Of a stretch of DNA of 64,000 nucleotides, positions 18,129-26,311 are shown one piece after another. The stretch lies in the NCBI RefSeq assembly GCF_000308535.1, contig NZ_BAFW01000033.1, positions 1 to 64,000 on the forward strand. The letters run 5' to 3'. Numbering within the stretch: the first letter of the stretch is position 1; each line of letters begins with the position of its first letter. The DNA comes from Nocardia cerradoensis NBRC 101014. Its GTDB lineage: Bacteria > Actinomycetota > Actinomycetes > Mycobacteriales > Mycobacteriaceae. A program made the position numbers and the translations under genes. A model generated the notes under the pieces. The model was not told where the DNA came from and ran no database searches. It saw nothing but the letters and a program-made list of their open reading frames with translations.

Positions 18129-18518
18129 TCAGAAGTATGCGGCGATTGCAGTGTCGTATCGTGCATCTGTCACATCGATGGTCTCCGGCGGCTGGTAGTT
18201 CTGCCGACGCACGTGGTCCATGAATTCCTGTGGCATGTCGAGCGAATAGTTCCTCAGATAGTGGATCGAATCCAGTCGCCATATCCACTCGCCGTCCGAG
18301 ACGAGAGTGGGCCCGCTACGGATCCATTCACGGTCGTCCACCATATCTACGACATCTTCCATGACATCGAATACGGGGGTTCCGGCCTGCATATAGTCCG
18401 CAATCCGATCGCGGTCACCTATGATCCGGGTGGTGTACGACTCGGATAGCGGTCGCAATTCGGGCTTGTCTTTTCGGTACATTTCCCGATATATGCCGAC
18501 CGGTCGAAGATCCTGCAC
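18129..18518 (-). CDS. Immunity-like protein of the toxin island
   Basis: A 129-residue acidic, soluble protein: DLRPVGIYREMYRKDKPELR, ESYTTRIIGDRDRIADYMQA, GTPVFDVMEDVVDMVDDREW, SGPTLVSDGEWIWRLDSIHY and NYSLDMPQEFMDHVRRQ. Proteins of this look are common as stand-alone genes beside actinobacterial polymorphic toxins and are thought to be immunity proteins; this is from memory of the family pattern, not a search. The coding stretch and its upstream region are visibly richer in A/T than the flanking housekeeping genes. It sits two genes below the giant toxin, a fitting place for a cognate immunity gene. Confidence 0.65.
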   Translation of the reverse strand: MQDLRPVGIYREMYRKDKPELRPLSESYTTRIIGDRDRIADYMQAGTPVFDVMEDVVDMVDDREWIRSGPTLVSDGEWIWRLDSIHYLRNYSLDMPQEFMDHVRRQNYQPPETIDVTDARYDTAIAAYF

Positions 18519-18554
18519 AGTAAACTCTTTTCGATGAGTATCGTATGGTAAATG

Positions 18555-19115
18555 TTATCGACCGGGGCCGCCTTGTATCAATGCTGCGACCGGAATTCGC
18601 ACAGAACTCGGAGTGCCGGGATTGACTACGACCGCCGCATCTCCCGGTAAGCGATGTAACAGGGTTTCGAACGGTACCCGCTCAATGAACCGGTAGTTCT
18701 CCGGCACGATCTCCGGGCGGGTGTACAGGGCTACAAAATCACCCTGAGAATCCGAATATATGACTGTTTCCACAGTTCCGTCGCCAGGGATGTACACGTC
18801 GGACGACCGCAATGCGTTCGTGAGGGATTCCTCCGTCCCGTACCCGGTCGCAGCCAGTTGCAAGTGCCTTTCGATGTCGTCGCCGGGCTTCGGCATACCT
18901 AGCTTGACCGGGGACGGGCGGTACTTGGCGTTGCGCTGGAACTCGCCGCTGATCTTTCCTTCGTCGTCGACTTTCCATGCCCCCTCGATGCCGTACGGGG
19001 GAACGTTTCCATCCTGCGGAAAGAACGGGTCTATCACGTACACCCAACCTCCGGGTCGTTCCGCGGCAGCCTTTCGGAGCGCGGGAGTTATCGGCGGTGG
19101 TGTGTTGTCGGTCAT
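18555..19115 (-). CDS. Type VII secretion system-associated SseB-like protein
   Basis: A 186-residue protein with the pattern of the actinobacterial type VII-associated family: a start PPPITPALRKAAAERPGGWV then YVIDPFFP, a centre YRPSPVKLGMPKPGDDIERH LQLAATGYGTEESLTNAL (spaced here for readability), and an end PENYRFIERVPFETLLHRLP then GDAAVVVNPG. The second half resembles SseB enhancer-type domains. The ATG at 19115 is preferred over one at 19130 because an AGGAG site lies 7 bases before it. It is the first gene after the giant toxin stop (about 50 bases), so it probably assists its secretion or handling. Confidence 0.75.
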   Translation of the reverse strand: MTDNTPPPITPALRKAAAERPGGWVYVIDPFFPQDGNVPPYGIEGAWKVDDEGKISGEFQRNAKYRPSPVKLGMPKPGDDIERHLQLAATGYGTEESLTNALRSSDVYIPGDGTVETVIYSDSQGDFVALYTRPEIVPENYRFIERVPFETLLHRLPGDAAVVVNPGTPSSVRIPVAALIQGGPGR

Positions 19116-19165
19116 TCTCATCTCCTGCATTCAGAATCGGATCGACCGGTCAGTATCTCTCCATG

Positions 19166-22100
19166 CTAGTCGCCGGTACTCTCATCGCTGTCGGACGGTC
19201 TCCCGCCGGCGCCGGGGTCCCCGTCGTCTCTGGTGACATAGTTCGGATTGGGAATGAAGTCACCGTACTCTCCGGTCGAGTAGCTGTACGATCTCGCGCC
19301 TACGATGAACTCGCCACGAATTCCTCCCGGGAACGCCACTTCGGATTCGTATTCCATCGTGTGGGCGCCGAGTGTCTCGTTGACATCGATTCCTCCGGGC
19401 GCATCCAGCTCATAGGTGAAACGCCCTCCGAATTCCTCGCCGATATCTTCGCGTGTCGATGTGCTGACGAAAGCCGAAGGAACATCGTCTTCTACGTATT
19501 GCGAGAGGTCTGTGAAAGAGGGATCTCGAGGAGAGAACCCCTCATCGAAAATCACAGCGGGCGGCCTGTTGTCGCTGCGATAGAGAGGTTCGTTGTCGGT
19601 TCGCCATCGGGGATCCACGCCCATGTCGCTGATGTCCACCGACGGGTCCACCGCTGCCTCGAGATGGTTCTCGTCCGAGGCCATGACGTCCCAGCCGTCC
19701 CGGCGGCCTTCGGTGGTGACGGCCGAGCCATCGGACTCCGCGACGTCGACGTGGTGGTGCGGTTCCGGTGGGGGTTCGATGCCGCCGGGGTGAAAGGTGA
19801 CCCAGTGCCCACCGTCGTGAACGACGGCAGGCGAGTCGGGCGCCTGACGCACACCGACCGTGTCGGACGGTGCGCGTACCGGCGCACCGAGCTCGTCGGC
19901 GAGCTGCTGAGCCCAGCCGATGTCGTTGCCCGCATGGCAGGAGATCAGGCGGACCGGAGTGCCCGGCTGGTAGTTCGGGTTGTTCCGAATCGCCTCGGCG
20001 ACGTGTTGCGGACTGGCCTCGTTCTCGTGCCCGGGGATCGGGCGGCCGAAGCGGTTCCCATGGACGATGACATCGTGTTCGCCCTCATTGCGAAGGTTGT
20101 CGTAGACACGATGCGTCTGGGGGTCGTCACCGATGGCGGTGCGGTCGGTGCCGTGCAGGACGGAGTGTTCCACTTCGTCTGTACCAGTTCCGATTTCATG
20201 ATCTATCGGCCCGGCATGATCGTCGGGGCCGTGGTGTTCGACCGCATCCTCGGAACGAGGAACATGTGAAGGTGTCTCGTAGAGGTAGATCCGGCTGCGC
20301 CCGAACAGCCCCGCAGTCGGATCGTGCGTGACACCGCGGACTTCGAACGTGGTGTTGCGGTCGAAAAGGACTTCTCGTTCACCCGGCCGCACGGAGTGCG
20401 CTGAGATATCGCGGCCGGTGCTGGAGTGGATGACGAATTCGACGTTGCCGACGAAGGTGCGTCGAGGGTCCCGGGAGGTACTGGTGAACGCGGCCTCGGT
20501 CACCGTTTCACCGGGGACATACCGCGCTATCTCTTCTGGGCTCAGTGAGGTGCCACGCCACACGGTGCCGGTGTGTGCCGGCAGGTTGCTCAAACCGTCG
20601 GAGATCCGTTGCGCGAGTTGCTCCTGGGCCGGATCGAGTTCGGTGTGGTTGCGCAGACGGTTGTTGAGGTCGGTGTAGTGGTTCCCGTCCGGGTCGGTGT
20701 AATCACGGATAGCTCGATGCTGTTCGGGCGTCGGTTCTCCATGAGCATGATCGGGAGCGTCTCGGTGGTGCGGCGCTACCGCGTCGCCGCGTTCCGGACT
20801 CGTGTGGGCGGGCGCGCTGTCACGCCTGCCCGGTTCCGGGATGTCGCGGTTCCCGCGAGTCTCGTTGGGGCTGGAAGGTTCCGGGGTGGGGTGGGTCGGT
20901 TCCGGGCGACGTACGTCCGGCCTCGCGCCGTCGGTCCGGGTGGGAGCCACGGGTTCGGGACCGGACCGATGAGGTGGCGGGCTCGACCGGTCGACCGACG
21001 TTGTCGTCGTTGTCGGTTCGCTTGGGCGGTGGACGGCTGGTCCAGGTTCTCGCGGCGCCGAGGAGCCGGGGCCGGGGCGCCGTTCCTCGTTCGGGGCCGG
21101 GTGATCGGGGCGGGGTCCGTTCGCTGTGGTGACCGGTGTCGCAGGCGGCCTACCGTTCGGAGCGGCCGCGGGGGCCCCGGGGCTGGGGCGCTCGCTCGGG
21201 CGCATCGTTTCTCCCCGTGCCGGCACTCCGGCCGGATGTGCGGTCGGTCCGGGGTTGCCGTCGTTTCGCGGGGGGGTGTGCGCTGGATTGCTGTTCTCGG
21301 AGTCCGAGCGTCGAGTCGAAGGCGCCGGTTGTGCATCCGATGGACGGCGCGCGGGTTCGTGCGGCGCCGGCCCGCTCGGTTCGTTTCGATGGGGACCGGA
21401 TGCGGTGGATGCCGTTCGTGATGCGGGAGCTGAAGGTCGCTCGTGTTCGGCCGCCGGTGCGGCCATGTGTTCGGGCGGAAGAACTTCCGCGTGCACGGTG
21501 AATGTCGGCCGCATCCCCGATTCGGTCTGGACCCATCCGGTATGGACGACGTCGTTGATTCGGTACCGGGTGTGCCGTTGCAGAATCAGCTCGCGCTGGT
21601 CGGGGTACGCGCTGTCGTGGCCCATCCAGAGGCCGGGGGATCCGGCCGGGACCGTCATCTCGATCCGGAACGGGAATGGCCGGCCGTCGACCTGAGTGAG
21701 ATTCGCGCCCAATGACGTTGACATGTAGGCGCGTTCCGTTTGTGTTGTGCCGATCAAGGCACGCGGATCACCGCCCGCTCCGAGTTGACGTCCCATCTCT
21801 GTCTCCATGAACGAGAGGTCGTGCAGCCCTCTCAGTACTTGGACGGATTCGGGAAGTGGTCTGTTGAGTGCGGCGTCGGTTTCCGCGATCCGCCGATGGA
21901 AGGCCTCGACCGTGGGTGGGCTGTCGAAGTACTGGTGCAGGAACCTCCAGTTCCCCTGATTGCTGGCCAACGCGTCGAGTCGGGCGACCGGATCCGGCTG
22001 TGAACGTACGAAGTCGACCCATTGGCGTTGGAAAGGATCCAGGTCGCGACGCATCGCCATGCGATCCAGATCCGCCACTGTCCGAGGCATTTCACCGCGA

Positions 22101-25100
22101 TTCGCATGGGTCAGGGCCGCGGCGGCATGACTCTCGGCACGCAGATGGTCGAAATGGCGACCGACCGCCTCCAGCGGATTGGGCGAGCGCAGGAAGCCGT
22201 TCGGGAACGACTGGACCGTGTACTGACGCACCGCATGCTGCAGTTCCGGAGGCAACGAGTCCAGGACATGGGCCAAGCGATTGTCGCCGTAGCGTTGGCC
22301 TGCTTCGTCGGATCCGAATCGGCGCACACCGTCGCGGCCGACCGAACCTTCGTCGGAAGGCGGGTGGCTACCGGGCGGCGGGTTGTGGTGTGGCGGCGCA
22401 GCGGGATGGCCCCCCTCGTGGGGCACACCATTGTGCGGTCGAGGGCTCGCCGGATGTGTGGGCGAGGGGTGCACGGCGTGGTTGTCGCCGGCGGGTCCGT
22501 GGGCTCCGGGATGTGTTGCGGGGCTTGTCGGTCGGGGCGTGTTGCGGGCGTCGGGCCCCGGAACCGGACGGCGTCCGGGACCGGCCGAGGGGTCGGGATG
22601 TGGCCGGCCCGCTCGCTCCGGTTGTGTCCGCGCGGCGGGGTCGGGGCGGGCCGGTGACGGCTCGGCGGGTCGATGGGAGGGGCGTGGTGTTTCCGGACGT
22701 GGTGTGGTCCCCTCCGGACGGGGTCGGGGACCTGACTCCGGGCGAGGTGCCGACTCGCCGGGGCGGTGGTTCGGGCGGGATGTCTCGGGGTGGGGTCCGT
22801 TCGACCGCGGGGATTTCGGGTGCGGGTGGTTCGGCCGCGGGGTTTCCGGGTGGGGATGGTTCGGGCGGGGGGATTCTGAGGTCGGTCGGCCGGTTGGTCG
22901 GTGAGCTTCCGGACGGGGCGTCGAGTGGGGGTGGGTGCCGTTCGGGCGGGGTGCTTCGGGATGCGGTGCCGGGTGGGTGCCGTGTGACGGGGTTGCGCTG
23001 CGCCGCATCCATTCCGGAGGGCGCATGGCGTTGTCGAGGAAGTTCGGGTCGTGGTGGGCCCAGCGGGGTGGGGTTGCCGGTTCGGGTTCGCGGCGCAGCG
23101 GTGGGGTTTCCGGGCGTTCGGCTGGACGGGCCGGGTGTTCGGGGGCGTTGGCGGGACGATCGTGGGCGGCGTCGGTGCGATCGTGTGGGGGCGTGTTCCG
23201 CTCGTGCGGTGTTCCGGCGCGATCGCTCGGTGTGGGAGTGCGCTCCGGATGAGTCGCGCTCTCCGGGGACGAGTCGTGAGCGGTCGCGGACTCGCGCGCG
23301 CGGGCAGGTGAAAGCTCCGGTGCGGCAGGCGCTTCCGTTGTGCGGGCGCGGTGCTCCTCCCAGCGGCGGACTTCCAGATCGTGCGGGCTTTCCCCGGGCG
23401 GGTGGGCGCGGGCCGCCGAGATCTCCTCCGGTGTGGGCTGGTAGCGGTCGATGTGGGGGTTGTATCGGCCGGAGTAGAAGGGATCCATGTGGATCATCCG
23501 GCCGTCGTTGTGGCGGGCGACGTATGCGTGCACCGCGGGGTCGAAACCCGGGCGGTGCGGGGGCGGCTGCGGCGTCGCTGTGGGCGGTTGCGCCTCCGCG
23601 CTGCGGTCGGTGTCGGTCCGCGCTGGTTCGGGCGGTTCCGCATCGGAACGGTCGTGGGGTGCGGCGATCGCGTCGTCGCTCGGGTGTTGCTCGCCGGTGC
23701 GGTGGGCCGGGGTTTCTGCGTCACCCGGGTGTGCGGAACCACGACCGGGCACATCGGCGGACTCAGGTGGCCGAGTTCCGTTCGGAGCCTGAGCGTCCGA
23801 ACCATGTGCGGCAGCGCCGGACGGTCGCTCGACAGCCGGCTCGGCGGTATTCCCGTTCTGCGCGTGCCCGTTTCGGTCATGTGGAACGCGTGTGCGGCTC
23901 GGCTCCGGAGTGCGTGCCGGTGGGGTCGACTCCGGTCGAGGGCGTGCCGGAGCGTGGTCGGCGGCGGTCGAGCCGGGTGTGTGACGATCCGGCTCCGGGC
24001 GGGCCGTCGTTCGCGGCGCGGATGGCGCCGGACGCGGGGACTCGGTCCTGCTCGCCGGGGGAGTGTCGGTTCGCGCGTTGTCGCGCGGGGACCGGGAATT
24101 GTCCGGGCGCGACGCGGTTTCGGGTCCGATGTGCGGCGCTGCCGATCGAGGATCGGAGTGCGGTGTATCCGCGTGAGCCGGAGTGTGAGCTGGGGCGTTC
24201 GGTCGATGCGTACCTTCACCACCGGCCGGACCGAGAGATCCCAGCGACCCCATCGAGGGGGCCGCCGACGGCGTCGTGGCCGCGGGGGTGTCGGCGGTCG
24301 CGGCGTGCGTGGTTGCCGGGGTGGCCTCGGCCGGAGGCGGCGTTCGGTCGCCGCCGGAAGGCGGCGCTGCGGCCGGGTCGACCGAACTGCCGTGTGGCGT
24401 TGCCGTGGGTTGTGCCGGATCGGGTTGCGGTGATGGTGAGTCGTGTCGGCCGACAGGCGTTCCGGCATCCGGGTGTCGCGGCGGATCCGGTGCTGCCGCA
24501 GGGGAATCGGGGTGCGCAGCGGACGGCGGCGTCGCCGGATCCGAATGCGGTGAGCCCGGCTGGTCGGTTCCCGGCCGAGTGGTCGCCGGCGCATCGTGGG
24601 GCGGTGAACTCGCATCCGGATGCTGAGGTGCGGCATGGTCCGGCGCCGGTGGGGTGCCCGGCGGTGTGTCGTGGGACGGCGAGGTCTCGGAAGCGCCCGG
24701 ATGCGTGGTCCCGGCGGGTGCCGGCGAGTCGGTGTCCCAGTTGAGGCTCGAGCCGGGGCGAGGTGACTGCTCGGGAACGGAATGCTCCACCGGTGCGGGA
24801 TGTCCGGACGGCCCGTTCTCCGTGCCGGCGGTGTGCGGCGCCGGCGACCCATCCATCGTCGGCGTGTTGTGTTGCGGCGCAGTATTTTCCGTGTGATGCG
24901 GAGGTCCGTTCCCGTGATCCGGCTGGGCGGATCGGTCCGGTGCCGGCGCCGAATCGGTGTTGTGCGCGGTCGTGCCGGTCTCGGTGCCGGCGGGCGCGGG
25001 CTCCGAGGTGTGGGGCGACGGCTGTGCGCTGGTGTCGCCGGCATCCGTCGTTCCGGATTCGTGGCTCGCGGGAGCGGTCCGCCCCTCGTGCACCTGACCG

Positions 25101-25984
25101 ACCGCACCCTGGGCCGCCCCGGCGACCGACGACGTCGCGAGTGTGGTCGGGTCGATCTCGAATTTTCCGCCGAACGGGACGCTCGCTGCGGTTCCGGCGA
25201 CCGATCCGACCGCGCCGCCGACGGCATCGGCGGCCGTACGCGCGGCGAATTTGCCGGCAGTCGACCCGGCCTTGTCGACGAGCCCCTTGGCCACGCCGTC
25301 GGAGCCGAGCTTCGCGCCCACCGCACCACCGACAGCGCCCGAAACGCTCTCGGCGAAAAGCCCTTTCACTTCCTCGCCGGTGAATCCGCCGCGCTTACCC
25401 TGCGCCATCTGCAGCAGACTGGCGCCCGCGTCGACACCGGCGCCCTGCGCCACACCGATGATCGCGGCCTTGGCCAGCGCCCGGGTGGAGATCTTCTGGA
25501 TCAGCCACTTGATGATCTGGCGGATGGTCAAGCGCGCGGCGACCTGCGCCGCAGCCTCCTCGGCCGCGGCGGCGGGTGCCCCGATACCCGTACATGCCGT
25601 GGCGATCGCCTGGATCATCTGGATCGCGAAGATCACCAGGGTCGCGATGATGACGTATTTCGTATGTTCGATATCGGTGGCGGTGTCGTCGAGGTCCTTG
25701 CTCAGGCCCTTGACTTCCTCGATCAGGCCCGGCCACAGGCCTTTGTCGCCCGCGACCTGATCCCAGAACTCCTTGATCGCCTCGTGCGTCTTGCCGTCGA
25801 CGGCGGCCAAGGCGGACGTGGTGACCGATCCGGCATCGGCCTGAATTTCGGTCAGGGCGTCGGCGAGTTGATCCCAGCCGTCGGCGAGCCGCCGCATCGC
25901 GGTCTCGTCACCCTTCGGCCAATCACCGGCGCCGACAACATATTTCGCGACCCACTGCAGTTCGGTGGGGATTTCGATACCCAT
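19166..25984 (-). CDS. Giant polymorphic toxin with three ADP-ribosyltransferase domains
   Basis: A 2272-residue protein. Residues 1-~300 are a CpnT-like type VII toxin N-terminus: ELQWVAKYVVGAGDWPKGDE, a WxG-like helical bundle, a hydrophobic stretch at 111-130 and Gly/Ala-rich segments. Long Pro/His/Ser-rich linkers (about 300-1215, 1510-1770) contain two structured islands (near 815-885 and 975-1000). ART1: Arg1385 (VLRGL), STS 1422-1424, Q1463-R-E1465. ART2: Arg1810 (VWRGT), STS 1835-1837, E1869-R-E1871. A His1975/Cys2016 segment (VIVHGN, RLISCHAG) resembles a clan CD peptidase. ART3: Arg2136 (LYRSDNRPP), STS 2174-2176, E2213-S-E2215 in YESEVAFPGGI, a cholera-toxin-A-like arrangement. ARTs transfer ADP-ribose from NAD to target macromolecules. 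The start is 12 bases after the WXG-like gene. The ribosome binding site is weak. Confidence 0.85.
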   Translation of the reverse strand: MGIEIPTELQWVAKYVVGAGDWPKGDETAMRRLADGWDQLADALTEIQADAGSVTTSALAAVDGKTHEAIKEFWDQVAGDKGLWPGLIEEVKGLSKDLDDTATDIEHTKYVIIATLVIFAIQMIQAIATACTGIGAPAAAAEEAAAQVAARLTIRQIIKWLIQKISTRALAKAAIIGVAQGAGVDAGASLLQMAQGKRGGFTGEEVKGLFAESVSGAVGGAVGAKLGSDGVAKGLVDKAGSTAGKFAARTAADAVGGAVGSVAGTAASVPFGGKFEIDPTTLATSSVAGAAQGAVGQVHEGRTAPASHESGTTDAGDTSAQPSPHTSEPAPAGTETGTTAHNTDSAPAPDRSAQPDHGNGPPHHTENTAPQHNTPTMDGSPAPHTAGTENGPSGHPAPVEHSVPEQSPRPGSSLNWDTDSPAPAGTTHPGASETSPSHDTPPGTPPAPDHAAPQHPDASSPPHDAPATTRPGTDQPGSPHSDPATPPSAAHPDSPAAAPDPPRHPDAGTPVGRHDSPSPQPDPAQPTATPHGSSVDPAAAPPSGGDRTPPPAEATPATTHAATADTPAATTPSAAPSMGSLGSLGPAGGEGTHRPNAPAHTPAHADTPHSDPRSAAPHIGPETASRPDNSRSPRDNARTDTPPASRTESPRPAPSAPRTTARPEPDRHTPGSTAADHAPARPRPESTPPARTPEPSRTRVPHDRNGHAQNGNTAEPAVERPSGAAAHGSDAQAPNGTRPPESADVPGRGSAHPGDAETPAHRTGEQHPSDDAIAAPHDRSDAEPPEPARTDTDRSAEAQPPTATPQPPPHRPGFDPAVHAYVARHNDGRMIHMDPFYSGRYNPHIDRYQPTPEEISAARAHPPGESPHDLEVRRWEEHRARTTEAPAAPELSPARARESATAHDSSPESATHPERTPTPSDRAGTPHERNTPPHDRTDAAHDRPANAPEHPARPAERPETPPLRREPEPATPPRWAHHDPNFLDNAMRPPEWMRRSATPSHGTHPAPHPEAPRPNGTHPHSTPRPEAHRPTGRPTSESPRPNHPHPETPRPNHPHPKSPRSNGPHPETSRPNHRPGESAPRPESGPRPRPEGTTPRPETPRPSHRPAEPSPARPDPAARTQPERAGRPHPDPSAGPGRRPVPGPDARNTPRPTSPATHPGAHGPAGDNHAVHPSPTHPASPRPHNGVPHEGGHPAAPPHHNPPPGSHPPSDEGSVGRDGVRRFGSDEAGQRYGDNRLAHVLDSLPPELQHAVRQYTVQSFPNGFLRSPNPLEAVGRHFDHLRAESHAAAALTHANRGEMPRTVADLDRMAMRRDLDPFQRQWVDFVRSQPDPVARLDALASNQGNWRFLHQYFDSPPTVEAFHRRIAETDAALNRPLPESVQVLRGLHDLSFMETEMGRQLGAGGDPRALIGTTQTERAYMSTSLGANLTQVDGRPFPFRIEMTVPAGSPGLWMGHDSAYPDQRELILQRHTRYRINDVVHTGWVQTESGMRPTFTVHAEVLPPEHMAAPAAEHERPSAPASRTASTASGPHRNEPSGPAPHEPARRPSDAQPAPSTRRSDSENSNPAHTPPRNDGNPGPTAHPAGVPARGETMRPSERPSPGAPAAAPNGRPPATPVTTANGPRPDHPAPNEERRPGPGSSAPREPGPAVHRPSEPTTTTTSVDRSSPPPHRSGPEPVAPTRTDGARPDVRRPEPTHPTPEPSSPNETRGNRDIPEPGRRDSAPAHTSPERGDAVAPHHRDAPDHAHGEPTPEQHRAIRDYTDPDGNHYTDLNNRLRNHTELDPAQEQLAQRISDGLSNLPAHTGTVWRGTSLSPEEIARYVPGETVTEAAFTSTSRDPRRTFVGNVEFVIHSSTGRDISAHSVRPGEREVLFDRNTTFEVRGVTHDPTAGLFGRSRIYLYETPSHVPRSEDAVEHHGPDDHAGPIDHEIGTGTDEVEHSVLHGTDRTAIGDDPQTHRVYDNLRNEGEHDVIVHGNRFGRPIPGHENEASPQHVAEAIRNNPNYQPGTPVRLISCHAGNDIGWAQQLADELGAPVRAPSDTVGVRQAPDSPAVVHDGGHWVTFHPGGIEPPPEPHHHVDVAESDGSAVTTEGRRDGWDVMASDENHLEAAVDPSVDISDMGVDPRWRTDNEPLYRSDNRPPAVIFDEGFSPRDPSFTDLSQYVEDDVPSAFVSTSTREDIGEEFGGRFTYELDAPGGIDVNETLGAHTMEYESEVAFPGGIRGEFIVGARSYSYSTGEYGDFIPNPNYVTRDDGDPGAGGRPSDSDESTGD
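22751..22870 (-). repeat. Four 30-bp tandem repeats inside the toxin linker
   Basis: Four diverged 30-bp units (22751-22780, 22781-22810, 22811-22840, 22841-22870) encode the 10-residue unit PRPNHPHPET and variants such as PRSNGPHPET on the minus strand. They form part of the Pro/His-rich linker before ART1. Such low-complexity repeats expand and contract easily. Confidence 0.7.
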
Positions 25985-25996
25985 ATCCGGCGCAGA

Positions 25997-26311
25997 TCAG
26001 AATTGGGTCTGGGCGATCGCACCGGCGTTGGACTGGTCCTGTGCCTGCAGCGTCTCGGCCGCGGAGCGCATATTGCCCGCCATACTGCTGAGGATGGCGC
26101 CGAGATTGCCGCCGGTCGTGACGGCCTTACCGGCGGGATCGACGTACCCCTTCGCGAACTTCTCGCCGATTTCGTCGTCGCCCCAGCATCGGCCCTCGGC
26201 CTCGACGATCCGCTTCAGGTTCTGCACCGCGGTGATCACCCGGTCCGAGACGTCGTTGTACCGGGGCTCGGTCGCCCGCAGGGCGGCCGGGTCGGCCTTG
26301 AACGTGCTCAT
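25997..26311 (-). CDS. WXG100-like partner of the giant toxin
   Basis: A 104-residue helical-hairpin protein. The first helix (DVSDRVITAVQNLKRIVEAE) leads to a turn with GRCWGDDEIGEKFAKGY near residues 41-57, a W-G-D/N-type WXG variant, then a second helix (LGAILSSMAGNMRSAAETLQ). Small proteins of this type are secreted together with, or guide, large ESX toxin substrates. The ATG overlaps the YbaB-like stop by 4 bases (ATGA), and the toxin begins 12 bases after its stop, so all three are one operon. The order small WXG protein then CpnT-like toxin mirrors esxE/esxF-cpnT of M. tuberculosis. Confidence 0.8.
   Translation of the reverse strand: MSTFKADPAALRATEPRYNDVSDRVITAVQNLKRIVEAEGRCWGDDEIGEKFAKGYVDPAGKAVTTGGNLGAILSSMAGNMRSAAETLQAQDQSNAGAIAQTQF

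Noticed and set aside
22751..22870. 30-bp repeats considered as a CRISPR array
   Set aside because: There are no spacers between units, and the units translate into a Pro/His-rich linker in frame.
21868..24744. 958-codon plus-strand open frame opposite the toxin linker
   Set aside because: It is an Arg/Gly-rich shadow of the Pro/His-rich linker. The minus strand carries the continuous, domain-containing frame.
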